Shown here: positions 52,141 through 60,869 of the stretch, piece by piece
Layout: every line of letters begins with the position of its first letter
Numbering within the stretch: the first letter of the stretch is position 1
Assembly: GCF_002043095.1 (NCBI RefSeq)
Contig: NZ_MVOC01000036.1
Span: 62,001-126,000, forward strand
Reading direction: 5' to 3'
Length of the DNA stretch: 64,000 nucleotides
Source: Mycobacterium sp. AT1
Lineage (GTDB): Bacteria; Actinomycetota; Actinomycetes; Mycobacteriales; Mycobacteriaceae
Notes under the pieces: generated by a model
Seen by the model: only the letters and a program-made list of their open reading frames with translations
What the model was told of the DNA's origin: nothing
Database searches by the model: none
Position numbers and translations under genes: made by a program

Positions 52141-52410
52141 CTAGCGGCGCAGGCCCAGGCGCTCGATCAGCGAGCGGTAGCGCGCCACGTCGACCTGGGC
52201 GATGTACTTGAGCAGACGACGACGGCGGCCGACGAGCAGCAGCAGCCCGCGCCGCGAGTGGTGATCGTGCTTGTGCATCTTCAGATGCTCGGTCAGATCG
52301 GAGATGCGCTTGGTCAGCATGGCGACCTGGGCTTCCGGCGAACCGGTGTCCGTCTCGTGCAGGCCGTACTGGCCGAGGATCTCTTTTTTCTGCTCTGTGG
52401 TGAGCGACAT
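52141..52410 (-). CDS. rpsO: 30S ribosomal protein S15
   Basis: 89 residues from ATG 52410 (SLTTEQKKEILGQYGLHETDTGSPEAQVAMLTKRI). Classic S15 with the C-terminal SRRGLLLLVGRRRRLLKYI. It binds 16S rRNA helices near 650-750 early in 30S assembly. Pairing with pnp nearby is widespread in bacteria. The ATG has no strong Shine-Dalgarno sequence. Confidence 0.98.
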   Translation of the reverse strand: MSLTTEQKKEILGQYGLHETDTGSPEAQVAMLTKRISDLTEHLKMHKHDHHSRRGLLLLVGRRRRLLKYIAQVDVARYRSLIERLGLRR

Positions 52411-52527
52411 GAAACAAACTCCATCCATGGGTTCGCGAATTACATCGAAGGCGAGGCCGCCGCGAACTGCAGCACACGCTGGGTCGCCGGGGAGTCTAAC
52501 AGCGCTGCGCCGCGCGAACCGAATCGT

Positions 52528-53511
52528 CTAGGAGTCGGAGAGGATCGTGCGGGCCCGGAGGGTGTCGCGATCCATCGCCACCACGAGGTCGTCGACCGAG
52601 CCGAACTTCTCCTGCCCGCGGATGCGCGACACGAAGTCGACGGCGACGTGCTGGCCGTACAGATCCGCCTCGGTGTCGAGGACGTAGGCCTCCACGGTCC
52701 TGGTGCGACCGGAGAAGGTGGGATTCGTGCCGACCGACACCGCCGCCTGATAGCGCTTGCCGGGGGTGACGGTGCCCATCACGGGTCCGTGGCCGAGCAC
52801 CGTGAACCAGGCGGCGTAGACGCCGTCGGCGGGGATCGCCGAGTACATCGGCGGTGCGACGTTGGCGGTGGGATATCCCAGGCCCTTGCCCCGCCCGTCG
52901 CCGCGCACGACGACGCCCTCGACGCGGTGTGGCCTGCCCAGCGCCTCCGCCGCGGCGACGACGTCACCGGCGTCGACGCAGGATCGAATGTAGGTCGAGG
53001 AGAAGGTGACGGTCCCGTCGCGATCGGTGTCGGACACCTCGTGCACCAGGCTCAGGCTCTCCACCGCGAACCCGGCCCGCTCGCCGGCCTTGCGAAGCAT
53101 CGTCACGTTGCCGCCGGCCTTCTTGCCGAAGGTGAAGTTCTCGCCCACCACGACCTCGACGACGTGCAGCCGCTCGACGAGCAGCTCGTGGATGTACCGC
53201 TCGGGGGTGAGCTTCATGAAGTCGGAGGTGAACGGCATGACCAGGAACACGTCGACGCCCATCTCCTCGACGAGCTCGGCGCGTCGGGTCAGCGTCGTGA
53301 GCTGAGCCGGGTGACTGCCGGGGAACACCACTTCCATCGGGTGGGGGTCGAAGGTCATCAGCACCGTGGGCACGCCACGGGACCGGCCCGCCTTCACCGC
53401 GTGGTTGATGAGTTCGGCGTGCCCTCGGTGGACACCGTCGAACACACCGATCGTGACGACACACCTGCCCCAGTCCGTGGGGATCTCGTCTTGGCCCCGC
53501 CAGCGCTGCAC
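52528..53511 (-). CDS. ribF: Bifunctional riboflavin kinase/FAD synthetase
   Basis: 327 residues from GTG 53511, matching the M. tuberculosis start (QRWRGQDEIPTDWGRCV). The N-terminal adenylyltransferase has GVFDGVHRGHAEL and FSSTYIR; the C-terminal kinase (from about residue 185) has GRGKGLGYPTANV and VSVGTNPTF. It makes FMN then FAD from riboflavin. It stands alone, divergent from sirR. Confidence 0.96.
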   Translation of the reverse strand: MQRWRGQDEIPTDWGRCVVTIGVFDGVHRGHAELINHAVKAGRSRGVPTVLMTFDPHPMEVVFPGSHPAQLTTLTRRAELVEEMGVDVFLVMPFTSDFMKLTPERYIHELLVERLHVVEVVVGENFTFGKKAGGNVTMLRKAGERAGFAVESLSLVHEVSDTDRDGTVTFSSTYIRSCVDAGDVVAAAEALGRPHRVEGVVVRGDGRGKGLGYPTANVAPPMYSAIPADGVYAAWFTVLGHGPVMGTVTPGKRYQAAVSVGTNPTFSGRTRTVEAYVLDTEADLYGQHVAVDFVSRIRGQEKFGSVDDLVVAMDRDTLRARTILSDS

Positions 53512-53593
53512 GACGGCAAGCCTACGACGCGTCGGTGTGGCTGGCACCGTCAGATGCCCGGACGGGCGATGGATTGCCTAAACTCCTGTGGTT

Positions 53594-54292
53594 ATGAGCT
53601 CCGATGACACCGCAGGCGACTTGTCTTCGGTGGCCCAGGACTACCTGAAGGTGATCTGGACCGCCCAAGAGTGGTCGGTCGACAAGGTCAGCACGAAGAT
53701 GCTGGCCGAGCGCATCGGAGTGTCGGCCAGCACGGCGTCGGAATCCATCCGCAAGCTGTCCGACCAGGGCCTCGTCGACCACGAGAAGTACGGCGCCGTG
53801 ACGCTCACCGACGCCGGCCGCCACGCCGCCCTGGCGATGGTGCGCCGCCACCGGCTGATGGAGACGTTCCTGGTGCGCGAACTCGGGTACGGCTGGGACG
53901 AGGTGCACGACGAGGCCGAAGTGCTCGAGCACGCCGTGTCCGACCGGATGCTGGACCGCATCGACGCCAAGCTGGGCTTCCCCACCCGCGACCCGCACGG
54001 TGACCCGATCCCCGCTGCCGACGGCAGGGTGCCTGCACCGGATGCCCGGCAGTTGTCGATGTGCCGCGACGGCGACGCCGCCACGGTGGCCCGCATCTCC
54101 GACGCCGACCCCGAGATGCTCCGCTACTTCGACAGCGTTGGCATCAGCCTGGACTCCCGGCTGACGGTGCTGGCCCGCCGCGACTTCGCAGGCATGATCT
54201 CGGTTGGCGTGCAACGGCCGGGGAGCGCGGCCACCGCCGCCACCACCGTCGACCTGGGAAACCCTGCGGCAGAAGCGATCTGGGTCATCTAG
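53594..54292 (+). CDS. sirR: DtxR/MntR-type metal-dependent regulator (SirR family)
   Basis: 232 residues from ATG 53594, with GTG 53588 as an alternative. N-terminal winged helix (DYLKVIWTAQEWSVDKVSTKMLAERIGVSASTASESIRKL), a dimerisation and metal-binding domain with MVRRHRLMETFLVRELGY and HDEAEVLEHAVSDRM, and a C-terminal FeoA-like/SH3 part. In mycobacteria SirR/MntR represses manganese uptake genes when Mn is sufficient. No clear metal box was found upstream. Confidence 0.93.
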   Translation: MSSDDTAGDLSSVAQDYLKVIWTAQEWSVDKVSTKMLAERIGVSASTASESIRKLSDQGLVDHEKYGAVTLTDAGRHAALAMVRRHRLMETFLVRELGYGWDEVHDEAEVLEHAVSDRMLDRIDAKLGFPTRDPHGDPIPAADGRVPAPDARQLSMCRDGDAATVARISDADPEMLRYFDSVGISLDSRLTVLARRDFAGMISVGVQRPGSAATAATTVDLGNPAAEAIWVI

Positions 54293-54299
54293 CCGACGC

Positions 54300-55232
54300 C
54301 TACAGCGTCGACGGCCTGATCACCACGACCGACTTGGTCCGCGACCCGTCGTCGGCGAGCAGGGCGATGACCCGTCCGTCTGACGCCGTCGCCGCGTACA
54401 CGCCCTCGATCCCGGCCGGCGCCAGCGACCTTCCGTTCGACGCCGCTTCGCACTCCGCGTCGGTCAACTCCCGGCGCGGGAAGCCCAGCAGGCACGCCTC
54501 GTCCAACGAGTAGCTGAGCCGCGGGCCTTCGGCCAGCGCCTCGAGGGTGTGCGCCTCCCCCAGCCCGTACCGACCGACCCTGGTGCGGCGCAGCGCGGTG
54601 AGGTGCCCACCAACGCCGAGGCCGGCGCCGACGTCACGCGCCAACGCCCGAATGTAGGTGCCCGACGAGCAGTCGACCTCGACGTCGACGTCGACGAAGC
54701 CAGCGGGAACCTCCGGCGTGCGACGAACGGCGACGACGTCGAACCGGCCTATCCGCACCCGTCGCGCGGCCAACTCGACGGTCTTGCCCTCGCGAGCCAA
54801 CTTGTAGGCGCGCTGGCCGTCGACCTTGATGGCGCTGACGGCCGAGGGAATCTGGTCGATCTCGCCGCGCAGCACGCCGACGGCCGACTCGATGCCCGCG
54901 TCCGACACGTGATCGGCCGAAATCGTCTCAAGCACTTCACCTTCGGCGTCCTCTGTGGAGGTGGTCTGACCCAACCGAATGGTGGCCGAATACGACTTGT
55001 CCGTCGCGGTCAGCAGCCCGAGGATCTTCGTGGCGCGCTCGATGCCCACCACCAGGACTCCGGTGGCCATCGGATCCAACGTGCCGGCGTGCCCGACCTT
55101 GCGGGTACCGAAGAACCGCCGGCAGCGGCCCACCACGTCGTGGCTCGTCATCCCAGCGGGCTTGTCGACGACCACCAAGCCGGGCTGTACCGATCCCCCG
55201 GTCGCTGCGCTCCTGCCCGCCGCCCCGCTCAC
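54300..55232 (-). CDS. truB: tRNA pseudouridine(55) synthase
   Basis: 310 residues from GTG 55232, overlapping the pptT stop (GTGA). TruB makes pseudouridine 55 in the T-loop of tRNA. Catalytic D53 is in HAGTLDPMATG, and GLVVVDKPAGMTSHDVV opens the fold. A PUA-like C-terminus follows. The longer upstream frame overlaps pptT antisense-free but has no match and is not used. Confidence 0.96.
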   Translation of the reverse strand: MSGAAGRSAATGGSVQPGLVVVDKPAGMTSHDVVGRCRRFFGTRKVGHAGTLDPMATGVLVVGIERATKILGLLTATDKSYSATIRLGQTTSTEDAEGEVLETISADHVSDAGIESAVGVLRGEIDQIPSAVSAIKVDGQRAYKLAREGKTVELAARRVRIGRFDVVAVRRTPEVPAGFVDVDVEVDCSSGTYIRALARDVGAGLGVGGHLTALRRTRVGRYGLGEAHTLEALAEGPRLSYSLDEACLLGFPRRELTDAECEAASNGRSLAPAGIEGVYAATASDGRVIALLADDGSRTKSVVVIRPSTL

Positions 55233-55894
55233 AGCACGATCGCCGTCAACACCAGGCCGTCGCCGACCGACCAGCGACCCGACAACCCGGTCAGAGGGGG
55301 CCCGGACTCGGCCCGGGGGTCGACGAGGATCTTCGACTCGAAGCTGCCCGCGCTTCCCGATCCGTCGACGGAAAAGGTGATGTGCGCGTCCTCGAACCCC
55401 AACCACCGATGCGTCAGCGGAAACCACGCCTTGTACGTTGCCTCCTTGGCGCAGAACAAGACTCGATCCCAGTGCGCCCCACCGGGGAGCCCGCTCAGCG
55501 CGCTGCGCTCGGCGGGCAGGCTGATGGCGTCGAGCACCCCCTTGGGCAGTACGGCGTGGGGTTCGGCGTCGATGCCGACGGAACGGACCTCGGCCGTCCG
55601 ACCCACCACGGCGCCCCGGAACCCGTCACAGTGCGTCAGGCTGCCTACCACCCCGTCGGGCCAGCACGGTTCACCCTTGTCGCCCTTGAGGATTGGGACG
55701 GGCGGCAGTCCGAGGTCGCCGAGCGCCTGACGGGCGCAGTGGCGCACCGTCACGAACTCGTTGCGCCGCTTGGCCACCGAGCGCGCGATCAGCGGCTCTT
55801 CCTCGGGCAGCGGCGCCAGGTCGGCCGGGTCACCGTACAACTCGGCCGAGGCCAGCACCGGGGGCAGAACGGTGGACAGCAACTTGCCCGTCAT
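55229..55894 (-). CDS. pptT: 4'-phosphopantetheinyl transferase PptT
   Basis: 221 residues, ATG start overlapping the PptH stop (ATGA). Sfp-type: D109 and E111 in VGIDAEP, and K150-E151 with K155 in FCAKEATYKAW, which bind Mg and CoA. It activates acyl carrier and peptidyl carrier domains of lipid and siderophore synthases and is essential in M. tuberculosis. Order truB-pptT-pptH is as in mycobacteria. Confidence 0.97.
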   Translation of the reverse strand: MTGKLLSTVLPPVLASAELYGDPADLAPLPEEEPLIARSVAKRRNEFVTVRHCARQALGDLGLPPVPILKGDKGEPCWPDGVVGSLTHCDGFRGAVVGRTAEVRSVGIDAEPHAVLPKGVLDAISLPAERSALSGLPGGAHWDRVLFCAKEATYKAWFPLTHRWLGFEDAHITFSVDGSGSAGSFESKILVDPRAESGPPLTGLSGRWSVGDGLVLTAIVL

Positions 55895-56850
55895 GCTCGC
55901 TTACTCCTGATCCGCTCCTGCATCTTCTCCGCGTGGGCGCGCATGTCGGGAGTGACCTCGAAGTGACCGCCGAAGTCGTTGAGATATCCGGGCGGGTACT
56001 TCGGGTCGGGCAGGATTTGGCGCATCCACCGATAGGGCTTGCGGCGGCGCCACTCCCGGGGGTAACCGACTGACACCTCCTCGAATCGCACGCCGTCGTA
56101 CCACGTGGTGCGAGGGATGTGCAGATGCCCGTAGACCGAGCACAGCGCGTTGTAGCGCGTGTGCCAGTCCTTGGTGGCCGTGGTGCCGCACCACAGCGCG
56201 AACTCCGGGTAGTACATGGCCTCGCAGGGCTCGCGCACCAGCGGGAAGTGGTTGACCAGGATCGACGGCGTCAACCAGTCGAGGTCCTCGAGCTTCTCCC
56301 GTGTCAGCTTGACCCGTTCGCGGCACCACGCGTCGCGGGTGGCGTACGGCTCGGCGGACAGCAGGAATTCGTCGGTGCCGACCACGTTTCGTTCGCGGGC
56401 GATCGCCAGCCCCTCGGCCTTGGTCGCCGTGCCCTCCGGCAGGAACGAGTAGTCGTAGAGCAGGAACATCGGCACGATCGTCGCCGGGCCGCCCTCGTCG
56501 TTCCACACCGGGAAGGGGTGCTCGGGGGTGACGATGCCCATCTCGTCGCACATGTTGACCAGGTAGTCGTAGCGCGCCTTGCCGAAGATCTGCATCGGGT
56601 CCTTGGCGGTGGTCCACAGCTCGTGGTTGCCGGGCACCCAGATGACCTTGGCGAACCGTTTTCGCAGCAGATCCAGCGACCAGCGGATCTCGTCGGTCCG
56701 TTCGGCGACGTCCCCCGCGACGATCAACCAGTCGTCAGGGGACGACGGATGAAGCGACTCGGTGACGGGCTTGTTGCCGGTATGGCCGATGTGGAGATCG
56801 CTGATCGCCCAGAGCGTGGGATGGCGACGGTCCTGTGACAGCGGAGACAC
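55891..56850 (-). CDS. pptH: Phosphopantetheinyl hydrolase PptH (metallophosphoesterase)
   Basis: 319 residues from GTG 56850. Calcineurin-like motifs: D18-L-H20 in AISDLHIGH, GD47 in IVAGDVAE, GN75H76E in PGNHELW, and a late GHLHIP. In M. tuberculosis this protein (Rv2795c) removes the phosphopantetheine group that PptT adds, and is encoded with it. The stop overlaps the pptT start by four bases. Opposed activities in one transcript. Confidence 0.93.
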   Translation of the reverse strand: MSPLSQDRRHPTLWAISDLHIGHTGNKPVTESLHPSSPDDWLIVAGDVAERTDEIRWSLDLLRKRFAKVIWVPGNHELWTTAKDPMQIFGKARYDYLVNMCDEMGIVTPEHPFPVWNDEGGPATIVPMFLLYDYSFLPEGTATKAEGLAIARERNVVGTDEFLLSAEPYATRDAWCRERVKLTREKLEDLDWLTPSILVNHFPLVREPCEAMYYPEFALWCGTTATKDWHTRYNALCSVYGHLHIPRTTWYDGVRFEEVSVGYPREWRRRKPYRWMRQILPDPKYPPGYLNDFGGHFEVTPDMRAHAEKMQERIRSKRA

Positions 56851-56896
56851 AACCGACCAGCCTACGTGCGCCGCGGCGTGGTGATCGCCCGGCAAC

Positions 56897-56910
56897 TAGA
56901 ACATGTTCTG
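56897..56910. promoter_or_regulatory. KstR-like palindrome
   Basis: TAGAACATGTTCTG fits the KstR consensus TNNAACNNGTTNNA at all but the last fixed position; the inner 12 bases AGAACATGTTCT are a perfect palindrome. It lies between divergent pptH (start 56850) and the DUF3558 gene (start 56955), 32 bases before the -10 box of the latter. Confidence 0.55.
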
Positions 56911-56941
56911 ATTTCCGGCCCTGGCGACCGACGGGAACTTG

Positions 56942-56947
56942 TACACT
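56942..56947 (+). promoter_or_regulatory. -10 box, leaderless start of the DUF3558 gene
   Basis: TACACT is 7 bases before ATG 56955, with no Shine-Dalgarno sequence. Confidence 0.6.
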
Positions 56948-56954
56948 CCCGGCA

Positions 56955-57578
56955 ATGGACAACGAGCGCACGAGTGACCCCAAGGTGGGTGGCCTGGTCG
57001 GCAAGATGCGCCTGCTGTCGGCGATGTGCGCACTGCTCGCGGCGGTGATCGTGGTGTGGCAGGCCAATCCCCTCACCGCGCCGGACACCGGATCCGTAGA
57101 GCTGAGGTCCACGTCGGCACCGTTGAGCGGGGTGTCCAGCAGCATCAAGTGGCCCGTCGTCGAAACCGTCGACCCCCGCCCGTTCGATCCGTGCGAGGAC
57201 ATCCCGATCGACGTCGTCAACGGCCTCGGGCTTGGCTTCACCCCGCCCGAGCACGAGGACGGCCTGCGCTGTCATTTCGACGCGGGCAACTACCAAATGG
57301 CCGTCGAGGCCTTCGTCTGGCGAACCTACGAACAGACCCTGCCCGCCGACGCCGTCGAGATGGACATCGCCGGCCACCGCGCCGCGCAGTACTGGATCCT
57401 CAAGCCGTCGGACCGCAACAACCGCTTCTGGTTCAGCTGCATGATCGCCTTCGACACCAGCTACGGCGTGCTGCAGCAGTCGCTGTTCTACTCGCCGACC
57501 TACAGCGCCGACGACGTCGACTGCATGCAGACCAACCTGCAGCGCGCCCAGCAGCTGGTTCCGTTCTACAAGTTCTGA
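56955..57578 (+). CDS. DUF3558 exported protein
   Basis: 207 residues from ATG 56955. One N-terminal membrane helix or uncleaved signal (about 18-38, MRLLSAMCALLAAVIVVWQ) with no lipobox, then a DUF3558 domain: RPFDPCEDIPIDVVNGLGL, and HFDAGNYQMAVEAFVWRTYEQTLP with conserved cysteines. DUF3558 is common among mycobacterial secreted lipoproteins of unknown role. Two or three cysteines may form disulfides. A KstR-like site upstream could link it to sterol metabolism. Confidence 0.83.
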   Translation: MDNERTSDPKVGGLVGKMRLLSAMCALLAAVIVVWQANPLTAPDTGSVELRSTSAPLSGVSSSIKWPVVETVDPRPFDPCEDIPIDVVNGLGLGFTPPEHEDGLRCHFDAGNYQMAVEAFVWRTYEQTLPADAVEMDIAGHRAAQYWILKPSDRNNRFWFSCMIAFDTSYGVLQQSLFYSPTYSADDVDCMQTNLQRAQQLVPFYKF

Positions 57579-57600
57579 GCGCACCACGCCGTTGCGTAAC

Positions 57601-59262
57601 GTGGCTGGCGTGGCTTCCCGACTGAGTGCCAAGCACGTCGCCTCGCACGCCCTGAGCCGACTCCTCCACCTCCCCGCGCCGACCACGGACTACACCGTGC
57701 TGCGCGGACTGCCGGTGCCGATGCGCGACGGCGTCGACCTCGTCGCCGACCACTACGCGCCGAGGACCGGCGCACCCGCGGGAACCCTGCTCGTGCGCTG
57801 CCCGTACGGCCGGTCGTTCCCCTTCTCCAGCCTGTTCGGCGCCGTGTACGCCGCTCGCGGGTACCACGTGGTGATCCAGAGCGTGCGTGGCACGTTCGGA
57901 TCCGGCGGGGAGTTCACCCCGATGATCCACGAGGTGGCCGACGGCGCGGACACCGTCGAATGGCTGCGCAACCAGGTCTGGTTCACCGGGACCTTCGCCA
58001 CCATCGGGCTGTCCTATCTCGGCTTCACCCAGTGGGCCCTGCTGATGGACCCACCGCCGGAGATGACGGCGGCGATCATCAGCGTCGGACCCCACGACTT
58101 CAGCCAGTCCGCTTGGGGCACCGGCTCTTTCACCGTCAACGACTTCCTGGGGTGGAGCGACATGATGTCGCGCCAGGAGGACGGGAGCAGGCTGCTGGGC
58201 GCGCTGCAGCAGGGTCGGTATCGGCGGCGGTTGGCCCGCACCGCCAACCAGGTGCCGATGGGCGCCTCCGGGCGGAGGTTGCTCGGCACCGGCGCGCCGT
58301 GGTGGGAGTCCTGGGTGGAGCACCCGGATCGCCAAGACCCCTTCTGGGAACCCCTCAGACTGTCCGATGCACTCGACCGCGTCGACGTGCCGGTGCTGCT
58401 GTTCAGCGGCTGGCAGGATCTGTTCCTGGATCAGACCCTGGCCCAGTTCGCGCACCTGCGCGGGCGGGACGTGACCACGGCGCTGACGGTCGGCCCGTGG
58501 ACGCACACCGAGGTGATGACGAAGGGCGCCCCGAGAGTCCTCCGGGAGTCGCTGGCCTGGCTCGACGAGCACCTCGGCGGCAAGCCGGCCCCCGCCCGAA
58601 CCCGGGTGCGGGCCCACGTCGACGGCGACGACTGGCTCGAGCTCGACACCTGGCCGCCGGCGATGCCCGAGCACGTGGCCTACCTGCATTCCGGGCACCG
58701 GCTCTCCGACGTCGCACCGGATGAGACGGCACCGGCGTCGTCGTTCGTCTTCGACCCCGCCGATCCGACCCCGACCATCGGGGGCCGGCTGCTCTCCCCG
58801 GAGGGCGGCTACCGCGACGACACGGTCCTGGCGACGCGCCCCGACGTGCTCGACTTCACCGGCGATCCGCTCACCGCCGACCTGTACCTCGTCGGCGCCC
58901 CGGTGGTCGAGCTGGCCCATTCCTGCGACAACCCGTACAACGACGTCTTCGTCCGTCTCAGTCAGGTCGACACGGATGGCGGGTCCACCAATGTGACCGA
59001 CGGATTCGTCAGGCAGACAACCGATTCCGGCGTCGTGAAACTCACCCTGGACGCCGTGGCGCACCGGTTCCCGGCAGGATCCCGGCTGCGGGTCATGGTC
59101 GCGGGGGGCTCCCATCCGCGATTCGTCCGCAACCTCGGCACCGACGAACCGCCGATCTCGGGGACGACGATCAGAACCCAGCAACACACGATTCACCACG
59201 GCGCGGGCGGGCTGTCGCGGCTGGTGCTGCCCGCCGGACCACGACCACCGTCAGCCCACTGA
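57601..59262 (+). CDS. CocE/NonD-type hydrolase (S15 peptidase family)
   Basis: 553 residues if GTG 57601 is used; TTG 57592 and GTG 57610 are alternatives and no start has a good ribosome site. The alpha/beta hydrolase domain has IQSVRGTFGSGGEF and nucleophile S138 in GLSYLGF; the C-terminal jelly-roll domain (about 340-550), with QVDTDGGSTNVTDGFVRQ, is typical of the CocE/X-Pro dipeptidyl-peptidase group. Such enzymes cleave esters or amides; the substrate is unknown. The 3' end overlaps the opposite DUF1802 gene by 12 bases. Confidence 0.87.
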   Translation: MAGVASRLSAKHVASHALSRLLHLPAPTTDYTVLRGLPVPMRDGVDLVADHYAPRTGAPAGTLLVRCPYGRSFPFSSLFGAVYAARGYHVVIQSVRGTFGSGGEFTPMIHEVADGADTVEWLRNQVWFTGTFATIGLSYLGFTQWALLMDPPPEMTAAIISVGPHDFSQSAWGTGSFTVNDFLGWSDMMSRQEDGSRLLGALQQGRYRRRLARTANQVPMGASGRRLLGTGAPWWESWVEHPDRQDPFWEPLRLSDALDRVDVPVLLFSGWQDLFLDQTLAQFAHLRGRDVTTALTVGPWTHTEVMTKGAPRVLRESLAWLDEHLGGKPAPARTRVRAHVDGDDWLELDTWPPAMPEHVAYLHSGHRLSDVAPDETAPASSFVFDPADPTPTIGGRLLSPEGGYRDDTVLATRPDVLDFTGDPLTADLYLVGAPVVELAHSCDNPYNDVFVRLSQVDTDGGSTNVTDGFVRQTTDSGVVKLTLDAVAHRFPAGSRLRVMVAGGSHPRFVRNLGTDEPPISGTTIRTQQHTIHHGAGGLSRLVLPAGPRPPSAH

Positions 59263-59799
59263 CGCCCTGACCCGTTCGACGACCGCCGCCAGGACCGCGT
59301 CGTCGTGCACGGGATCGCCCCAGCCCGCCGACACCGGCACGTCGACCCAGCTCTTGCACCCCGCGTAGGACGGGTCCCGGCGCAGTCGCACCGGTTCGAG
59401 CAGCGGGCGCGCTTGGACCACCAAAACCGTCAGCCGATGCCTCGGCCGGAAGTCGAGCCGGTCCGACCGGACCGACTCCGCCGTCCAAATATGGGTGTCG
59501 GCCAGTTCGTCGAGCCCGTCCGGCCGGTCGACGGCAACGGCGGCAACCACTTTCGCGCCAGCCCGGAGCACCACCTCGTCCTCGGTGCTGTCCGGTGCGG
59601 CGGCCTCGAGCAGGTCGCGGTGCTCGGGGCGAACCCGCTCGGCGTGGCCGTGGGCCACCGTGGGGAAGAACACGAAGTCGCTCGCCGCGACGTCGAACCG
59701 CTTCTCGTGGATGCCGCCCTTGCGCAGCAGCACCGTCTGCCTGCCGTCGAGCATGGCGAGTACGGCCGCGCCCCACTCCTTGAGCGCGGGCGCGGTCAC
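59251..59799 (-). CDS. DUF1802 family protein
   Basis: 182 residues from GTG 59799, overlapping the DUF2277 stop (GTGA). ALKEWGAAVLAMLDGRQTVLLRKGGIHEKRFDV is the DUF1802 opening, followed by SDFVFFPTVAHGHAERVRPEHRDLL. Function unknown; DUF1802 proteins often act with nucleic-acid genes, but nothing here shows it. It shares its 3' end with the CocE-type gene. Confidence 0.8.
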   Translation of the reverse strand: MTAPALKEWGAAVLAMLDGRQTVLLRKGGIHEKRFDVAASDFVFFPTVAHGHAERVRPEHRDLLEAAAPDSTEDEVVLRAGAKVVAAVAVDRPDGLDELADTHIWTAESVRSDRLDFRPRHRLTVLVVQARPLLEPVRLRRDPSYAGCKSWVDVPVSAGWGDPVHDDAVLAAVVERVRASVG

Positions 59800-60062
59800 G
59801 TCGCGGCGAGCCGGGCGCGCACCTCGGGGCGGCGCAGCGGCGGCACCGTCTTCGGGGGCTGACGGCGCGGGGGCAACGCGTTCAGCAGCCGCGTCGTCGT
59901 GGCGGTCACCTCGGCGACCGCGGCCTCGAAGGCCTCGGTGTTGGCCGCGGTCGGCCGCGTGACGCCGCTGACCTTGCGGACGTACTGACGTGATGCGGCC
60001 TCGATCTCCTCGGCCGTCGCCGACGGTTCGAGGCCGCGCAACTCGGTGATGTTCCGGCACAT
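59796..60062 (-). CDS. DUF2277 family protein
   Basis: 88 residues, ATG start. MCRNITELRGLEPSATAEEI and YVRKVSGV identify the short DUF2277 family, described as small conserved proteins of actinobacteria; a basic proline-rich tail (RRQPPKTVPPLRRPEVRARL) follows. Function unknown. Coupled to the DUF1802 gene. A leaderless promoter lies just before the ATG. Confidence 0.85.
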   Translation of the reverse strand: MCRNITELRGLEPSATAEEIEAASRQYVRKVSGVTRPTAANTEAFEAAVAEVTATTTRLLNALPPRRQPPKTVPPLRRPEVRARLAAT

Positions 60063-60069
60063 GCCGTCA

Positions 60070-60075
60070 ACGATA
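60070..60075 (-). promoter_or_regulatory. -10 box, leaderless start of the DUF2277 gene
   Basis: Minus-strand TATCGT is 7 bases before ATG 60062. It forms a back-to-back pair with the box for the enoyl-CoA hydratase gene. Confidence 0.6.
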
Positions 60076-60089
60076 GGACGACCACTCGA

Positions 60090-60095
60090 TACGGT
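60090..60095 (+). promoter_or_regulatory. -10 box, leaderless start of the enoyl-CoA hydratase gene
   Basis: TACGGT is 6 bases before ATG 60102. Confidence 0.6.
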
Positions 60096-60101
60096 GAAGC
60101 C

Positions 60102-60869
60102 ATGCCGAGCTCAGAAGCTGAACCCGTCCTGCTGGTCGACACCACCGACCGGGTCCGCACGCTGACCCTGAATCGGCCGCAGGCCCGCAACGCCCTGTCC
60201 TTGGAACTGCGCACGCGGTTCTACGCGGCGCTGCACGAGGCGGAGGCCGACGACGCGGTCGACGTCGTCATCCTCACCGGCGCCGACCCCGTCTTCTGCG
60301 CGGGTCTTGACCTCAAGGAACTCGGCAACACCACCGAGCTTCCGGACATCTCGCCCAAGTGGCCCGCGATGAGCACCCCCGTCATCGGGGCGATCAACGG
60401 GGCGGCGGTCACCGGCGGCCTCGAGCTGGCGCTGTACTGCGACGTCCTGATCGCTTCGGAGAACGCGCGGTTCGCCGACACCCACGCCCGAGTCGGGCTG
60501 CTGCCGACGTGGGGCTTGAGCGTGCGGCTGCCGCAGAAGGTCGGCGTCGGGATGGCCCGCCGCATGAGCCTCACCGGTGACTACCTGTCCGCCGACGACG
60601 CGCTGCGGGCCGGCCTGGTCACCGAGGTCGTCGCCCACGACCAGCTCCTGCCGACGGCGCGGGCCGTGGCGGCATCCATCGTCGGCAACAATCAGAAGGC
60701 CGTGCGGGCCCTGCTGGCGTCCTATCACCGCATCGACGAAACCCAGACCGGTGCGGGTCTGTGGATCGAGGCGGCGTCGGCCAGGCAGTGGATGGCAGTG
60801 GCGACCGGAGACGACATCGCCTCCAGCCGAGCCGAGGTGCTCGAACGCGGCCGCAACCAGGTCCGCTGA
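60102..60869 (+). CDS. Enoyl-CoA hydratase/isomerase (EchA16-like)
   Basis: 255 residues, ATG start. Crotonase fold with oxyanion segments DPVFCAGLDLKELG and INGAAVTGGLELAL and the ARVGLLPTWGLSVRLPQKVG acid-base region, the pattern of the mycobacterial EchA16 group. It should hydrate or isomerise unsaturated acyl-CoAs. The stop is directly followed by the sulfatase start (TGAGTG), so the two are one operon. Confidence 0.9.
   Translation: MPSSEAEPVLLVDTTDRVRTLTLNRPQARNALSLELRTRFYAALHEAEADDAVDVVILTGADPVFCAGLDLKELGNTTELPDISPKWPAMSTPVIGAINGAAVTGGLELALYCDVLIASENARFADTHARVGLLPTWGLSVRLPQKVGVGMARRMSLTGDYLSADDALRAGLVTEVVAHDQLLPTARAVAASIVGNNQKAVRALLASYHRIDETQTGAGLWIEAASARQWMAVATGDDIASSRAEVLERGRNQVR

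Noticed and set aside
53570..53600. Iron or manganese box before sirR (CCTAAAC)
   Set aside because: No symmetric partner; the sequence is better read as a -10 box TAAACT.
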